Assembly: GCA_937898715.1 (NCBI GenBank)
Contig: CALEKA010000069.1
Span: 52,222-116,221, forward strand
Direction of reading: 5' to 3'
Source of the DNA: an uncultured Prevotella sp.
GTDB taxonomy: Bacteria; Bacteroidota; Bacteroidia; Bacteroidales; Bacteroidaceae
DNA: 64,000 bases
Within the stretch, counting starts at the first letter, position 1. The number at the start of each line of letters is the position of its first letter. A program made the position numbers and the translations under genes. The notes under the pieces were generated by a model. It was not told the DNA's origin. It made no database searches and was given only the letters and a program-made list of their open reading frames with translations. This document shows positions 7,300 to 16,451 of the stretch, in pieces.

Positions 7300-9648
7300 T
7301 TATTTTACAAACTTCTTACCATTCTGGATGTATACGCCACCCTTCACAGCCTTAACCACGCGGCGACCACTAAGATCGAAGATAGGAGCATTTACGCTTT
7401 CAACGGCTGTAGCATTGTTGATACCTGTGGTTGTGCCACCAAAGTTCAGCGCAATGGCTGCAGCAGAAAGGCTACTTGCATTGAGATAAGCCTTGTTGGC
7501 AGCGATAGATGTAACACTGCTGCTCGGAGTATAGAAACCTACAACGTTGTTGTGCACACCAAATGCGAGATAGTTAGCGCGAGTATCATCGGCAAGCGTA
7601 ACATTTGTATTAGTACCCTCAAGAGCGTTACCACCCTCAATTGCACCGGCATCACCAATAGTAAGAGTAGCTTCTGTAGCTGAAGCATCACCTACGAGGA
7701 CGAAGCCTGTGTTGGCAGGAATAGAAGTTACCTCAGTCATGGTCAAGGCATCCTTAGTGTCGTTCAGTGTACCAACGTATGCTTTAGCGCCTTCTACATG
7801 GCTTACGCTGAAGGGAAGATAAGCAGAAGCGTAGCTATCACTGCCAATCGTAGTAAGAGCCACCTTTACATCTGTAGCAGGGACAATGTACCAATGACTG
7901 CAACTCTTGATATCACCTGCTTCCCAACCTACAATCGTCTGACCACCATTGCAGTGGAGGTAGCTATGAGCAGCATTTGAAGCGCCGTCGTAGAACGTGA
8001 AAGACTTACCTACATGATTTACGATGTAAGAGCCCTTTTCGTTAGAATCATCACCTACGAGTTCTATAGCAGCGTTGTCTTTCTTATATTTACCGAAAGT
8101 CTTGCCCTCGATTTGGATGCGATAACGACCAGTTTCTGCATCAACAAACTTCACAACGGTATTGGCTGCACCTGCATTCTGCGTAAGAGCCACGCCATTG
8201 CTTGCATTCAGATACATGTAGCGACTGTTGCCATTATTTGAGCCAGCATTGTAGATGTAGTAGTACTTACCTGACTCGATAGTAGTAGTAGCACTGGCAA
8301 TCTGCGTATTTGCTTCCTCAAGGGCTGCGATTTGTTCGCTTGTAGCACCTTCTGCACTTGCTGCAGCATATGCGCTCTTGAATGCAGCGAGATTATCTGC
8401 ATTAGTCAAATAAGAATTAGCACCAATAGCACCCTCAGGAGCACCGCTATCATCGTAATCAGCAAAGGGTGCTGCATAAGTCAGAGCATACGTATCAGGG
8501 CTCTGTACGTGCATGGTAGAACCTTCATCAGTTTTATCATATGTCTTTATAGAAGATCCCTGATGATTGAGATAGTTGCCCTCAGCCTTGTAGAAACAGA
8601 AACCATTAATCTTATTTGAAGCCGTAGATTCTTTAATATGGAATACCTCAGGAGTATCAGAAAGAGTCAATTGCGATCCTAATACAGCAGCTTTTCCAGT
8701 AGCCTTGTTGTAGATACTATAACCATCGATCGCGTTACCTACAAAGGTCCACTTGTAATAGTCAGAAACCTTGGGTGTAGCAGTAGTACTGATAGTCTCT
8801 ACACTGACGCTACCATCATCTGCAGCCTTCCATACTAGGTTTCCTTGATTATTGTGAATATCTATCACATACCATTTTGCCGTATTAGGATCGTAAGTAG
8901 ATGCGCTTTCAAAAATAGTCTGGCATTCTACTGTATATGCGCCTTCACCTGTCTTAGTGATTGTCCGATTAGTATAGCAACTTCCATACAAGGGAGCATC
9001 AGTCTCAGGGTTCTCTACAAAGGCAGTCTTTGTGCCGAGAGTAGTGCCATTAATGGTATAGGTATAAGTGGCTTTATAATTATCTTTTGACAAGTAAAAC
9101 TCTGCACAAGAACCAAAGTTTGTACCCACCGCACTTGTTACGACAAACATTACGTAACGTCCCGTTACATCCTGGTCTGCACTATAAAGCATAGTGGGCT
9201 GAGTGCCTGTACCCGAATAATCGAATGTGCCCTCCATAGCAGGAGTCTCGGTCAATGCATTTACAATGCTTGCTGCCGTATGAGTATTATCTACCGCCTG
9301 GAAAGCTGTATTGCTCACATAGACTTTGAAAGTATTGGCTGTACCATTAGACTTTCCGCTTCGAGGTATGTATTTAAGAGAACGGAACGTCTGCTCCGAG
9401 CCGAGATCAACAACAAAGAACTGAGGGAGAGTCTTCGTAGCATCGCCAGAAGCATTGCCACCACCATAATTAGAGTGCCAATAAGTGTTATTATTACCAT
9501 CAATAATGGCAGCGGCATGACCTGATCCCGCATCATCGCACTCACCAGAGGTTGTCACACTCCACCCCGTACGTTCAAGCACCTGAGCAGAAGCAGACGT
9601 CGCACCTGTAGCCAGGAGCAACGTCAGCAAGAAAGTAAATTTCTTCAT
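7300..9648 (-). CDS. Large secreted protein with discoidin-like domain and T9SS-like tail
   Basis: A 782-residue protein with a signal peptide (MKKFTFLLTLLLATGATSASAQ). Residues about 25-195 resemble an F5/8 type C (discoidin) carbohydrate-binding fold, with 'AAAIIDGNNNTYWHSNY' and 'FFVVDLGSEQTF'. The middle holds two or more beta-rich segments with 'GKYYYIYNAG' and 'YLHCNGGQT', resembling beta-trefoil-like modules. The end, 'APIFDLSGRRVVKAVKGGVY...NGKKFVK', is the T9SS-type C-terminal signal. No catalytic motif was seen, so a surface binding or adhesion role is inferred. A promoter lies about 145 nt upstream with a hairpin in the leader, and a tiny peptide gene follows by 28 nt. Confidence 0.85.
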   Translation of the reverse strand: MKKFTFLLTLLLATGATSASAQVLERTGWSVTTSGECDDAGSGHAAAIIDGNNNTYWHSNYGGGNASGDATKTLPQFFVVDLGSEQTFRSLKYIPRSGKSNGTANTFKVYVSNTAFQAVDNTHTAASIVNALTETPAMEGTFDYSGTGTQPTMLYSADQDVTGRYVMFVVTSAVGTNFGSCAEFYLSKDNYKATYTYTINGTTLGTKTAFVENPETDAPLYGSCYTNRTITKTGEGAYTVECQTIFESASTYDPNTAKWYVIDIHNNQGNLVWKAADDGSVSVETISTTATPKVSDYYKWTFVGNAIDGYSIYNKATGKAAVLGSQLTLSDTPEVFHIKESTASNKINGFCFYKAEGNYLNHQGSSIKTYDKTDEGSTMHVQSPDTYALTYAAPFADYDDSGAPEGAIGANSYLTNADNLAAFKSAYAAASAEGATSEQIAALEEANTQIASATTTIESGKYYYIYNAGSNNGNSRYMYLNASNGVALTQNAGAANTVVKFVDAETGRYRIQIEGKTFGKYKKDNAAIELVGDDSNEKGSYIVNHVGKSFTFYDGASNAAHSYLHCNGGQTIVGWEAGDIKSCSHWYIVPATDVKVALTTIGSDSYASAYLPFSVSHVEGAKAYVGTLNDTKDALTMTEVTSIPANTGFVLVGDASATEATLTIGDAGAIEGGNALEGTNTNVTLADDTRANYLAFGVHNNVVGFYTPSSSVTSIAANKAYLNASSLSAAAIALNFGGTTTGINNATAVESVNAPIFDLSGRRVVKAVKGGVYIQNGKKFVK

Positions 9649-9727
9649 ACTTAGTTAAATTTATTGGTTGTTTATAGATGTTTTATCTCTTTCTGTGGGG
9701 GAGCGAGGGGACGCTCCATGGAAGTTA

Positions 9728-9779
9728 TAATCAGTGTAAACTTTTCATTCGCAACAGGTCAACTCGGAAACACTGATTA
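9728..9779 (-). promoter_or_regulatory. Inverted repeat in 5' leader
   Basis: TAATCAGTGT (9728-9737) and ACACTGATTA (9770-9779) are a perfect 10-bp inverted pair within the predicted 5' untranslated leader of the secreted protein gene; it could be an RNA hairpin or an operator. Confidence 0.45.
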
Positions 9780-9793
9780 CTTACTTTACGCCG

Positions 9794-9825
9794 CAAAAAT
9801 ACAAGGTATACTCTAAAAAACCAAA
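9794..9825 (-). promoter_or_regulatory. Promoter for the discoidin-like protein gene
   Basis: On the minus strand, TTTG (9825-9822), 20 nt, TATTTTTG (9801-9794), an exact match to the Bacteroidetes consensus. It predicts a leader of about 140 nt. Confidence 0.7.
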
Positions 9826-9902
9826 TAACAAGAATAAATAAAAGTTAATATGGGGGGATAATTAATATTATACAACGAGAATCTTCATCTTTATGGACTA
9901 AA

Positions 9903-10017
9903 GATGAAGATTCTTATGAGTTAATGATGAAGATCATTAAAGACTAACGATGAAGATCATTAAAGGCTAACGATGAAGACCGTTAAAGGTTAATGATGAA
10001 GATCGTTAGCGGGCGGC
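9903..10017. repeat. 23-nt tandem array
   Basis: Five units starting at 9903, 9926, 9949, 9972 and 9995, with the core GATGAAGATCATTAA. It lies between the tiny peptide gene at 10062 and the promoter of the next gene. Confidence 0.85.
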
Positions 10018-10061
10018 GATAAAGAGGATTGAGTTGAAGGCGGTATGCCCTCGAAGAATCG

Positions 10062-10244
10062 CTATTCCTCCGTATCCATCGATTTCCATATCGGATTCTC
10101 GCTGTATGTACGACGGTTGCTCTTGTCGGAATCGTCGGGATTGTCTTTCTCGTCCACGCCGATGGAGTCGGCGCCGGCAAGGTATGTTTCGGTGCGGAGT
10201 TCTATGCGCTCAATGGAGGGAGATATATAAGTTGTCTTCTTCAT
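10062..10244 (-). CDS. Tiny acidic peptide downstream of M60 protein (family member 2)
   Basis: A 60-residue frame starting MKKTTYISPSIERIEL, with YLAGADS at about residues 21-27 and ending NPIWKSMDTEE. It starts 67 nt after the stop of the M60-type gene on the same strand. The first 25 residues align well with the tiny frames at 7104-7271 and 57898-58053. The C-terminal half is more divergent, but the tryptophan and the final EE are kept. No signal peptide or known domain. Function unknown. The repeated pairing with T9SS-tailed proteins argues that it is a real gene. Confidence 0.7.
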   Translation of the reverse strand: MKKTTYISPSIERIELRTETYLAGADSIGVDEKDNPDDSDKSNRRTYSENPIWKSMDTEE

Positions 10245-10311
10245 ATGATGAGATAATTCTTATTGAGAAAAATTTTATTCTTTAGAGAATGAGATAAATG
10301 TTTTTGTATGC

Positions 10312-13300
10312 TTACTTCACCACTTTCTTGCCACCAAGGATATAGATGCCATGCTGTTGTGGATGCGCCGTGCGACGACCGCTCAGATCATAGTAAACGG
10401 CATCAGTAGCAGGAGCGGAAGCGGTATTCGCAGCAGAATTCGCAGCAGAATGAATGCCCGTGGTGGTGCTTTCGCCATGTTCTATGGTGAAGAGGCGAGG
10501 AGCAGAGGCGGAAGATGCGGGCTCAAGGTAGCAGCGGAAGGGAGTGATGCGACCCGCAGCGGTGGTGATACCGAAGGCAGTACCCGAAGCGTTGAGCTTG
10601 TATTTTCCAGCCCCAATAGTTTGGGCAAAGAAGCTACCTTTCAGTGTGGCATCACCCGTGGTAGCCTCAACGGGAGAGGGCGTAACGAGAGCGTCGGTCT
10701 TCTGGATGCTCCAAGAAGTAGTGCTCTCGGGGCACCACACGATGCAGGGAGTGCCGGCGGGAAGTTCCTCTGTGGTGGTTTCGAAGCGCAGGGTCGTGCC
10801 CGAAGCTGAAGCGTTGGTAGAAGAGAATTGTTCCACCTTAGCCTCGTCGCCGAAGTCGGCAGCAGAGATGGGGAAGGGGAGGCATACGCTGTTGTAGCCC
10901 GAAGTGTTGGTGCGCTCGTAGGATAGCGTAGATGCGGTGAATGCGGAGGGAGCGTAGAAGTCCTTCTTATCAGTGATCACCACGTTGGAAGCCGTAGCCG
11001 TAGAGAGACGCACCACGTTGGTAGCCTCAGCAAGAGCGGTGGGGAGCGAGGCTTGCGTTTGCTCGTCCGATTCGTCAACGACGTAAGCCAGAGCGTTGTC
11101 TTCGAGCACGGGGAGCGTGGCAGAAGAGCCATCCGTATAGACCGTAGCGCTCTTGTCGTCGGTCAGGGCATCGGCACGATATACCTTAAGCGTATACGTC
11201 GTAGCATCGGGAGCGGGAAGCGCTACGTCCGTGCCATCAGCTTGTGCCACCTTGACCACCATCGTCTTGCCCTCGGCCGAGAGAGCCGTCTGCACGCTCT
11301 CGGGGAGCGTGAAAGAGTTGCGATTGTCGAAATAGAGGAGGTTGCCATCGTTGTCGTAGACCTTGTAGCCCACGGCGCCTGTTCCCGTGAAGGTCAGCGT
11401 ACCATTACTATTATTATAGGTATAGCCACTGGCATAGTGACCAGCGGAGTAATCAGAATAAGAGCCTACGTCGCCACACTTACCCACGGCGTCGTTTTCA
11501 TCGTAGTCGGTACGAAGGATCTGTTTGCCTGCGGAGTCGTAGAGATAGTTGCCGTCGTGGTCGATGGCAGGTTCATGCTTGATATGATTCTCGATGAAGA
11601 GGAGGTTGCTCTTAGGCTTCGGGAATTTATGCATCTCCGTCAGGGCGGCGTCGACCATCTCTTGTGTGCAGTTGGTGTAATAATCGCCATAGTCGCCAAT
11701 CACTCTGGTATCGAACGTAACGAAGAATCCATAGGCGCGGAAGAACTCGCTGAGATCGTCGCCCGCCACCTGGCATACCTTTACGGCAAACTTAAGGAAG
11801 TCTTCCGAGGCGGGTATGGGGCTTGATTGCGAACCTTTGCTATGATTAAGCGGATCCTTGCGGAGCTGACGGAAGAGTTCGCAGAAAAAGCCAGGCTTGT
11901 GGCCTTCCACTTCATAATAGAGGTAGAGCTTGAGATACATGGAGTTGCGATCCCAGAGATCGTAGTCGTGCCAACTCTTGTGAGCGGCATAGTTTTCGCT
12001 GACATTCCAGAACTTGCGTCCGTTGAGACGGGTAGAGGTTTTTCCGTTTAGGTGGACTACGGCTTGGGCGAAGAGGTTGTTGGAGATTTCGGTACAACCT
12101 ATCATATTGATGAGTCCTTGGTGGATGTGGCCTACTTCGTGGGCAGGGCCCCAAAGCGAACCGCCGCCCGAAGCCATGGTGTCGTAGTTGAGGATTTCCC
12201 CGAGTGTGCTTTCATTATAATAGGTACCGAAGCTAGAGGCAAACATGAAGTTGTAGGTGCAGGAATAGAAGCCTAACACGCTGTGCCAACGGTCTTTGTA
12301 TTCATCTACCGCCATGAGTGAATGCTGCACATCGACCATCCAGTCCCAGAAATCTACGATCTCACGCATCTTTTCGGGCACATACTTCTTGGTGAGCGTA
12401 CCGTTCATCTGATAGATCACGTTGCGTCCTTTCATCATCACGAAGGGACGCTGGAAGAGGCCGTCAGCCACCATTTCCTTCCAGTCGGCATCCGTATCGA
12501 TGCCAGAGCCCGTACGGGTAGCGTCAAAGTAGCCATCGATGGTACCGCCTTCGATGTGTACGTCGAGGTTGGCGAAGTCGCGCCAGCGCTTAGAATCGTC
12601 TGCAGTCGTAGTGGGCACGGTGTAGCTCACGTAGAGAGCCGAGGCCGTGCTGACGGACACGATGTTGAGTCCCTTCTGCAGCGTGGTGGCTGAGCCTTGC
12701 GAGTCGCTTTTTCCTACAAGATGTGCCTGCACGGTGCATCCGTCGGGGATATCACTCCCCACGAAGATATAGAACACGCCGTTGGCGTCGCTCCAGATGC
12801 CCGTAGGGTTGCTCAGTCTGGTATAGACGTAGCCAATGCGAAGCATATTGTTCCAATTGTCGGGGTCAGTATAAGGTTCGATCGAACGCACGCGGAAAGT
12901 CTTCTCTCGCTTCGCCCAACTATCGTTCTTCACCTTGATAGCCATGCTTTGAAGCGCGGTGGAAGAGATGCCTGCCTCGGTCATGGCTGTGCGCAGTTCG
13001 TCGTCGGTCATCGATTGGTAAGAAGCGTTGAGTGCAGTGCACGCAGCATCGCTGAAGAAGGTAGGCAGGGCTGTGCGATAAGCCTCAGCATTCGCCTGTT
13101 CGGTGACAGAAGCCTCATAAGCCTGCTGTGCGGCAAGAACGGCTTCGTCTGTCACGTTGGCCTTTTGCATGCTCCATACCGAGCCCTCGGCACCAACGGC
13201 TCCGTAGCTATTCCATATCAGCAAGCGATCTTCCGAACGGTGGAGCACACTGCTACCATCTGTAGATGTGGCGGGAACGAACTCCACGCAAGTATTGAAA

Positions 13301-15153
13301 CGGAACGACGATGTGAGGAAATTGATCTTGAATCCGCCTTCAGGAGCCGTCTCGGAAGTGCTCACACGGCTATTGAAGTTGGCAAAGTTGATATAGCGCT
13401 TGGTCACTGCATTCTGTATCTGATAATACCCTTCGCTTCCCTCTACAGCCACGAGGCGCCAGTATTGGGCGTAATAATCATCGGCGGGCGAATTGACGTC
13501 GCCCACATGCGAGGCGGTATTTTCGCTTATCACGCTTCCATTCATATTGCGCAGTGTGAGCCATTGGTCGGTCACGACGCTCTGTAGATAACCTTCAAAC
13601 TTGTCAAACTGTGTGCGCACGGCGTCGTCCTCTACGTCAGCGTCTTCAAAGGTCCAGTCGCAACCCTCATAGTCTTGGGCTGAGATGCTCCATGCCATGA
13701 GTAGGTGGTAATCCTTCTGATAATGAAGGCCATTTTCACTAAAGTCGGCTTTTTCGGAAATGTTGACATACTGCTCTGCGGTGGCATTGTCGGGGTTCAA
13801 CTGGATGTACCACTTGCGATCGCCGTCGTCCGTATCATTATAATTAAGGTACTTACCCGTATAGAGATTGCGGAACTTATATCCTCCATCGCTTTGCTTA
13901 TAGGCTATCCATACCTGACGATTGGCTTCGTCGCCACTGATGAGCTCTTGCATACGACAGGTGTTGCTACTTCCGTCCCAGGGCGTGGCACCAGTAATGT
14001 CGGTCACGTAGCGATTAGCATATCCGCTGTCGGAACGGCGTGAACGGATGCGCAGTTTGGCTTGCTGCAGATGTGCTTGCAAGGCATATTCTTTTGCAGT
14101 TGCTGCGCGGTTGGCTTCGATGGCCGTCTTCTGATCGTCGGTGAGCGAAGCTTCGAGGAAGACCCAGAGCGAGTTTTCATCGTTCGTCCCATCGTAGAAC
14201 GTCCAACTATAGATAGCGCCATTAGCTTGGTCGGTACAATTGAGGCCCAATGTGGCATCGTCGCGCACGTCGTAGGCATAAACATGGCCGTTGGCCGCGA
14301 TGGTAAAGCCATAAGCCTGAGTGCCCATCTGGTACTGCCGGCCTTTCTTCCCTGCGAGCGACTGCACGTAATGTCCGGTATAGAGATTCCGGAGTGCGAT
14401 GGTGCCATTGCCTTGATCTACGAGTTGCCAATACTGCGAGAGCACTTCGCTCGATTTGTCCACGCTGCCGAGGGAATTGTTCGTCTCGTTGAGCACGGAA
14501 TTGGAGAACTTCGTCGACTTATTGAGAATGCGATATACCTTATCGCCAGCCACGGCTGGCACATCGTCCCTTGTGGCAAGCACTTCATCGAACGTTATAT
14601 AGGGAATGAATGCCCACTCCGAGCCTGTCAGTCCCGAACCGTTTCCATCATTAGGTTTCCATCCACGCACGGTGAGGTCGTCACGCCAATTGTAGCTGTA
14701 TGTGCTCGAAGCATTAGCCATGATATTGAACCACGTCACGTCGGTCTGTCCCGTCTTCGTATTCTTGGGCACGTAGACGCTTGTGGCGGTCTCTGAGGTG
14801 GTCACGGCGGTAGAATTGTCGTTGGTGGGTTGGAGGTAGCGCTTCGTGCTATTATTCTGTATCTGATAATAGCCTTCTTGTCCCTCCACGGCGGTCACGG
14901 TCCATAGCTGCGCGGCATTGGCGGCATCGTCGGTGTTGAGAGATTGCAGGAGGAGTGTCCCGTTGTTGTCGGAGATGTAGCCCTTAGCTTGGGCATTGCT
15001 TGCCTGGTTGGCCGTCTTGATGCGGTAGACCTTTCCACTGGTCAATTCGTCTGCTTGCGTTTGTGCAAACGCTTGCATGCTCACTACGCACATCAGTGCC
15101 AAACTGATACACACTCGCCACCATAGGACAAAAGGATGAGAGGGATTCTTCAT
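10312..15153 (-). CDS. M60-type (mucinase-like) metallopeptidase with beta-trefoil-like repeats and T9SS-like tail
   Basis: A 1613-residue secreted protein with a signal peptide ending AFA (about residue 30). Residues about 35-700 contain several repeats of the type 'YYQIQNNSTKRYL', 'RNLYTGHYVQ', 'FRNLYTGKYLNY', which look like ricin-type beta-trefoil sugar-binding units. A Peptidase_M60-like domain follows (about 760-1180), with the zinc motif HEVGH in 'GPAHEVGHIHQGLINMIG' near residue 1003. M60 enzymes such as those of gut Bacteroides and SslE cleave O-glycosylated mucins. The end, 'YYDLSGRRTAHPQQHGIYILGGKKVVK', is the T9SS pattern. A good -7 element (TACTTTTG) lies at 15220-15213. Mucin as substrate is inferred from the family. 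Confidence 0.9.
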   Translation of the reverse strand: MKNPSHPFVLWWRVCISLALMCVVSMQAFAQTQADELTSGKVYRIKTANQASNAQAKGYISDNNGTLLLQSLNTDDAANAAQLWTVTAVEGQEGYYQIQNNSTKRYLQPTNDNSTAVTTSETATSVYVPKNTKTGQTDVTWFNIMANASSTYSYNWRDDLTVRGWKPNDGNGSGLTGSEWAFIPYITFDEVLATRDDVPAVAGDKVYRILNKSTKFSNSVLNETNNSLGSVDKSSEVLSQYWQLVDQGNGTIALRNLYTGHYVQSLAGKKGRQYQMGTQAYGFTIAANGHVYAYDVRDDATLGLNCTDQANGAIYSWTFYDGTNDENSLWVFLEASLTDDQKTAIEANRAATAKEYALQAHLQQAKLRIRSRRSDSGYANRYVTDITGATPWDGSSNTCRMQELISGDEANRQVWIAYKQSDGGYKFRNLYTGKYLNYNDTDDGDRKWYIQLNPDNATAEQYVNISEKADFSENGLHYQKDYHLLMAWSISAQDYEGCDWTFEDADVEDDAVRTQFDKFEGYLQSVVTDQWLTLRNMNGSVISENTASHVGDVNSPADDYYAQYWRLVAVEGSEGYYQIQNAVTKRYINFANFNSRVSTSETAPEGGFKINFLTSSFRFNTCVEFVPATSTDGSSVLHRSEDRLLIWNSYGAVGAEGSVWSMQKANVTDEAVLAAQQAYEASVTEQANAEAYRTALPTFFSDAACTALNASYQSMTDDELRTAMTEAGISSTALQSMAIKVKNDSWAKREKTFRVRSIEPYTDPDNWNNMLRIGYVYTRLSNPTGIWSDANGVFYIFVGSDIPDGCTVQAHLVGKSDSQGSATTLQKGLNIVSVSTASALYVSYTVPTTTADDSKRWRDFANLDVHIEGGTIDGYFDATRTGSGIDTDADWKEMVADGLFQRPFVMMKGRNVIYQMNGTLTKKYVPEKMREIVDFWDWMVDVQHSLMAVDEYKDRWHSVLGFYSCTYNFMFASSFGTYYNESTLGEILNYDTMASGGGSLWGPAHEVGHIHQGLINMIGCTEISNNLFAQAVVHLNGKTSTRLNGRKFWNVSENYAAHKSWHDYDLWDRNSMYLKLYLYYEVEGHKPGFFCELFRQLRKDPLNHSKGSQSSPIPASEDFLKFAVKVCQVAGDDLSEFFRAYGFFVTFDTRVIGDYGDYYTNCTQEMVDAALTEMHKFPKPKSNLLFIENHIKHEPAIDHDGNYLYDSAGKQILRTDYDENDAVGKCGDVGSYSDYSAGHYASGYTYNNSNGTLTFTGTGAVGYKVYDNDGNLLYFDNRNSFTLPESVQTALSAEGKTMVVKVAQADGTDVALPAPDATTYTLKVYRADALTDDKSATVYTDGSSATLPVLEDNALAYVVDESDEQTQASLPTALAEATNVVRLSTATASNVVITDKKDFYAPSAFTASTLSYERTNTSGYNSVCLPFPISAADFGDEAKVEQFSSTNASASGTTLRFETTTEELPAGTPCIVWCPESTTSWSIQKTDALVTPSPVEATTGDATLKGSFFAQTIGAGKYKLNASGTAFGITTAAGRITPFRCYLEPASSASAPRLFTIEHGESTTTGIHSAANSAANTASAPATDAVYYDLSGRRTAHPQQHGIYILGGKKVVK

Positions 15154-15212
15154 AATATCTTACGCAACAAACAATGAGGATGGCAGACTCGCCACTCCAT
15201 TAAAAATCTGTC

Positions 15213-15220
15213 CAAAAGTA
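15213..15220 (-). promoter_or_regulatory. -7 element before M60 gene
   Basis: TACTTTTG on the minus strand, about 60 nt before the start codon. No good -33 box is visible at the normal distance. Confidence 0.4.
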
Positions 15221-15283
15221 CTTAAATATTTCTTCTCTGACAATATAATATTACAAACAATGCAAAATAATCAACCAATTGGC

Positions 15284-16171
15284 CTATTTTCTCGGTAAAT
15301 TAAGGAACGTGCCGAGGCGGAACAGCTGAAATAGGCTCACCCTCGGGGCAGTCCCCTCGAGGTTGCGCTTGATGAAAGGCTGTATCAGCGAATAGGCGGT
15401 GCGTACCAAGCCCTGCATGTGGAGGCGTTCCAATCGGGCAGCGAGTGTCACGATCTGTGAATAGTCTGTCATATCGTGGCGCATGGCATGGAGCGTATGC
15501 ATGGCTTCACGGGTCTTGCGAAGGAAGGTGGGATTGTCCTCAAAGTCGTCCACCGCCACGGGATTGTCTATATGAACGATGCCGATGCCGCCTGCTTGCA
15601 GCGCCCTACCCCACGCCACATCTTCATAGCCATAGCCCAGAATGCCCTCGTCGAAGGGCACACGTAGCATCACGTCGCGCTGCACGAGGAAGTTGGTCGT
15701 GCGAAAACTCTGATATGGTGCCACAGTTCTCCTTTCTACGGAGAATTTCTGCAAGCATGCTCGTTCGTAGCGATAGCGCAGGTTGTGGCGAAGCCCTTCG
15801 TCGGGCACGATGGTCACACCTCCACACACCACAGCTTCTGCCCCACCCCTTGAGAGATAGCTACGCAGGAAGTTGGGCCTCACGATGCGCACGTCGCAAT
15901 CGAGGAATAGCAGCGTGGGGAAATGTGCTTGTCGTGCCAAGAAGTTGCGCACGCGGCTGCGTCCGAGGTTTTCGTTAAGTTCAATGAGCCTGCAGCAGTC
16001 CCACTCGCGCACTTCGCGATTGGCATGACGTATGGCATCGTCGGTAGAGGCATCGTCTACCACGATGATTTCGTAACGCAATCCGTCCACATTCTCTGCC
16101 TGCATCTGCAGCGTTCTGACAAGTTCTGCGCAGCGGTAGTTGTGGGTGGGGATGAGGATGGAGAGGGACAT
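15284..16171 (-). CDS. Family 2 glycosyltransferase
   Basis: A 295-residue GT-A fold glycosyltransferase. The start is set at the ATG giving MSLSILIPTHNY; the longer frame would need a TTG. The N-terminal sugar-nucleotide binding region shows 'EIIVVDDAST' and the DxD-type metal motif 'LLFLDCDVRIV'. A later 'YGYEDVAWG' resembles the ED acceptor/catalytic motif of GT2 enzymes. No membrane segment was seen. It stands between the M60 gene and priA with repeats on both sides, so no pathway can be inferred from neighbours. The donor and acceptor are unknown. Confidence 0.88.
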   Translation of the reverse strand: MSLSILIPTHNYRCAELVRTLQMQAENVDGLRYEIIVVDDASTDDAIRHANREVREWDCCRLIELNENLGRSRVRNFLARQAHFPTLLFLDCDVRIVRPNFLRSYLSRGGAEAVVCGGVTIVPDEGLRHNLRYRYERACLQKFSVERRTVAPYQSFRTTNFLVQRDVMLRVPFDEGILGYGYEDVAWGRALQAGGIGIVHIDNPVAVDDFEDNPTFLRKTREAMHTLHAMRHDMTDYSQIVTLAARLERLHMQGLVRTAYSLIQPFIKRNLEGTAPRVSLFQLFRLGTFLNLPRK

Positions 16172-16451
16172 TTGATTAAGCAATTTAATTAAGTAAAAAG
16201 TAATAAGTAATAAGTAATACGTTCTTGCTAAGCTAAGAGATGATGCGGGGACGCATTACTTACAGATCTGATGCTAAGCTAATCATGCCGACGCGAGGAC
16301 GCGTCGCCAGTAGACTCTGAATTGACTTCTGCAAGATTGTAATACTTAATACTTTATACTTAATACTTGCGCAAGCATGCGCCCCAGATTTCTGCAAGAT
16401 TGTAATACTTAATACTTTATACTTAATACTTGCGCAAGCAAGCTTGCGCCT
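16172..16451. other. Repeat-filled gap between priA and the glycosyltransferase gene
   Basis: Holds a heptamer array (about 16194-16233), one type A hairpin (16287-16308) and a 51-nt perfect direct repeat (16327-16377 and 16390-16440) that carries further heptamer units. No gene seen. Confidence 0.8.
16327..16440. repeat. 51-nt direct repeat pair
   Basis: Two identical 51-nt copies, period 63, each beginning TTCTGCAAGATTG, containing TACTTAATACTTTATACTT and ending TTGCGCAAGCA. The second copy ends 12 nt from the priA stop. Confidence 0.9.

Noticed and set aside
12697..13587. 296-residue plus-strand frame inside the M60 gene, and similar ones at 11053-11826 and 14062-14796
   Set aside because: Antisense shadows of the M60-type coding sequence; no recognisable motifs or start signals.
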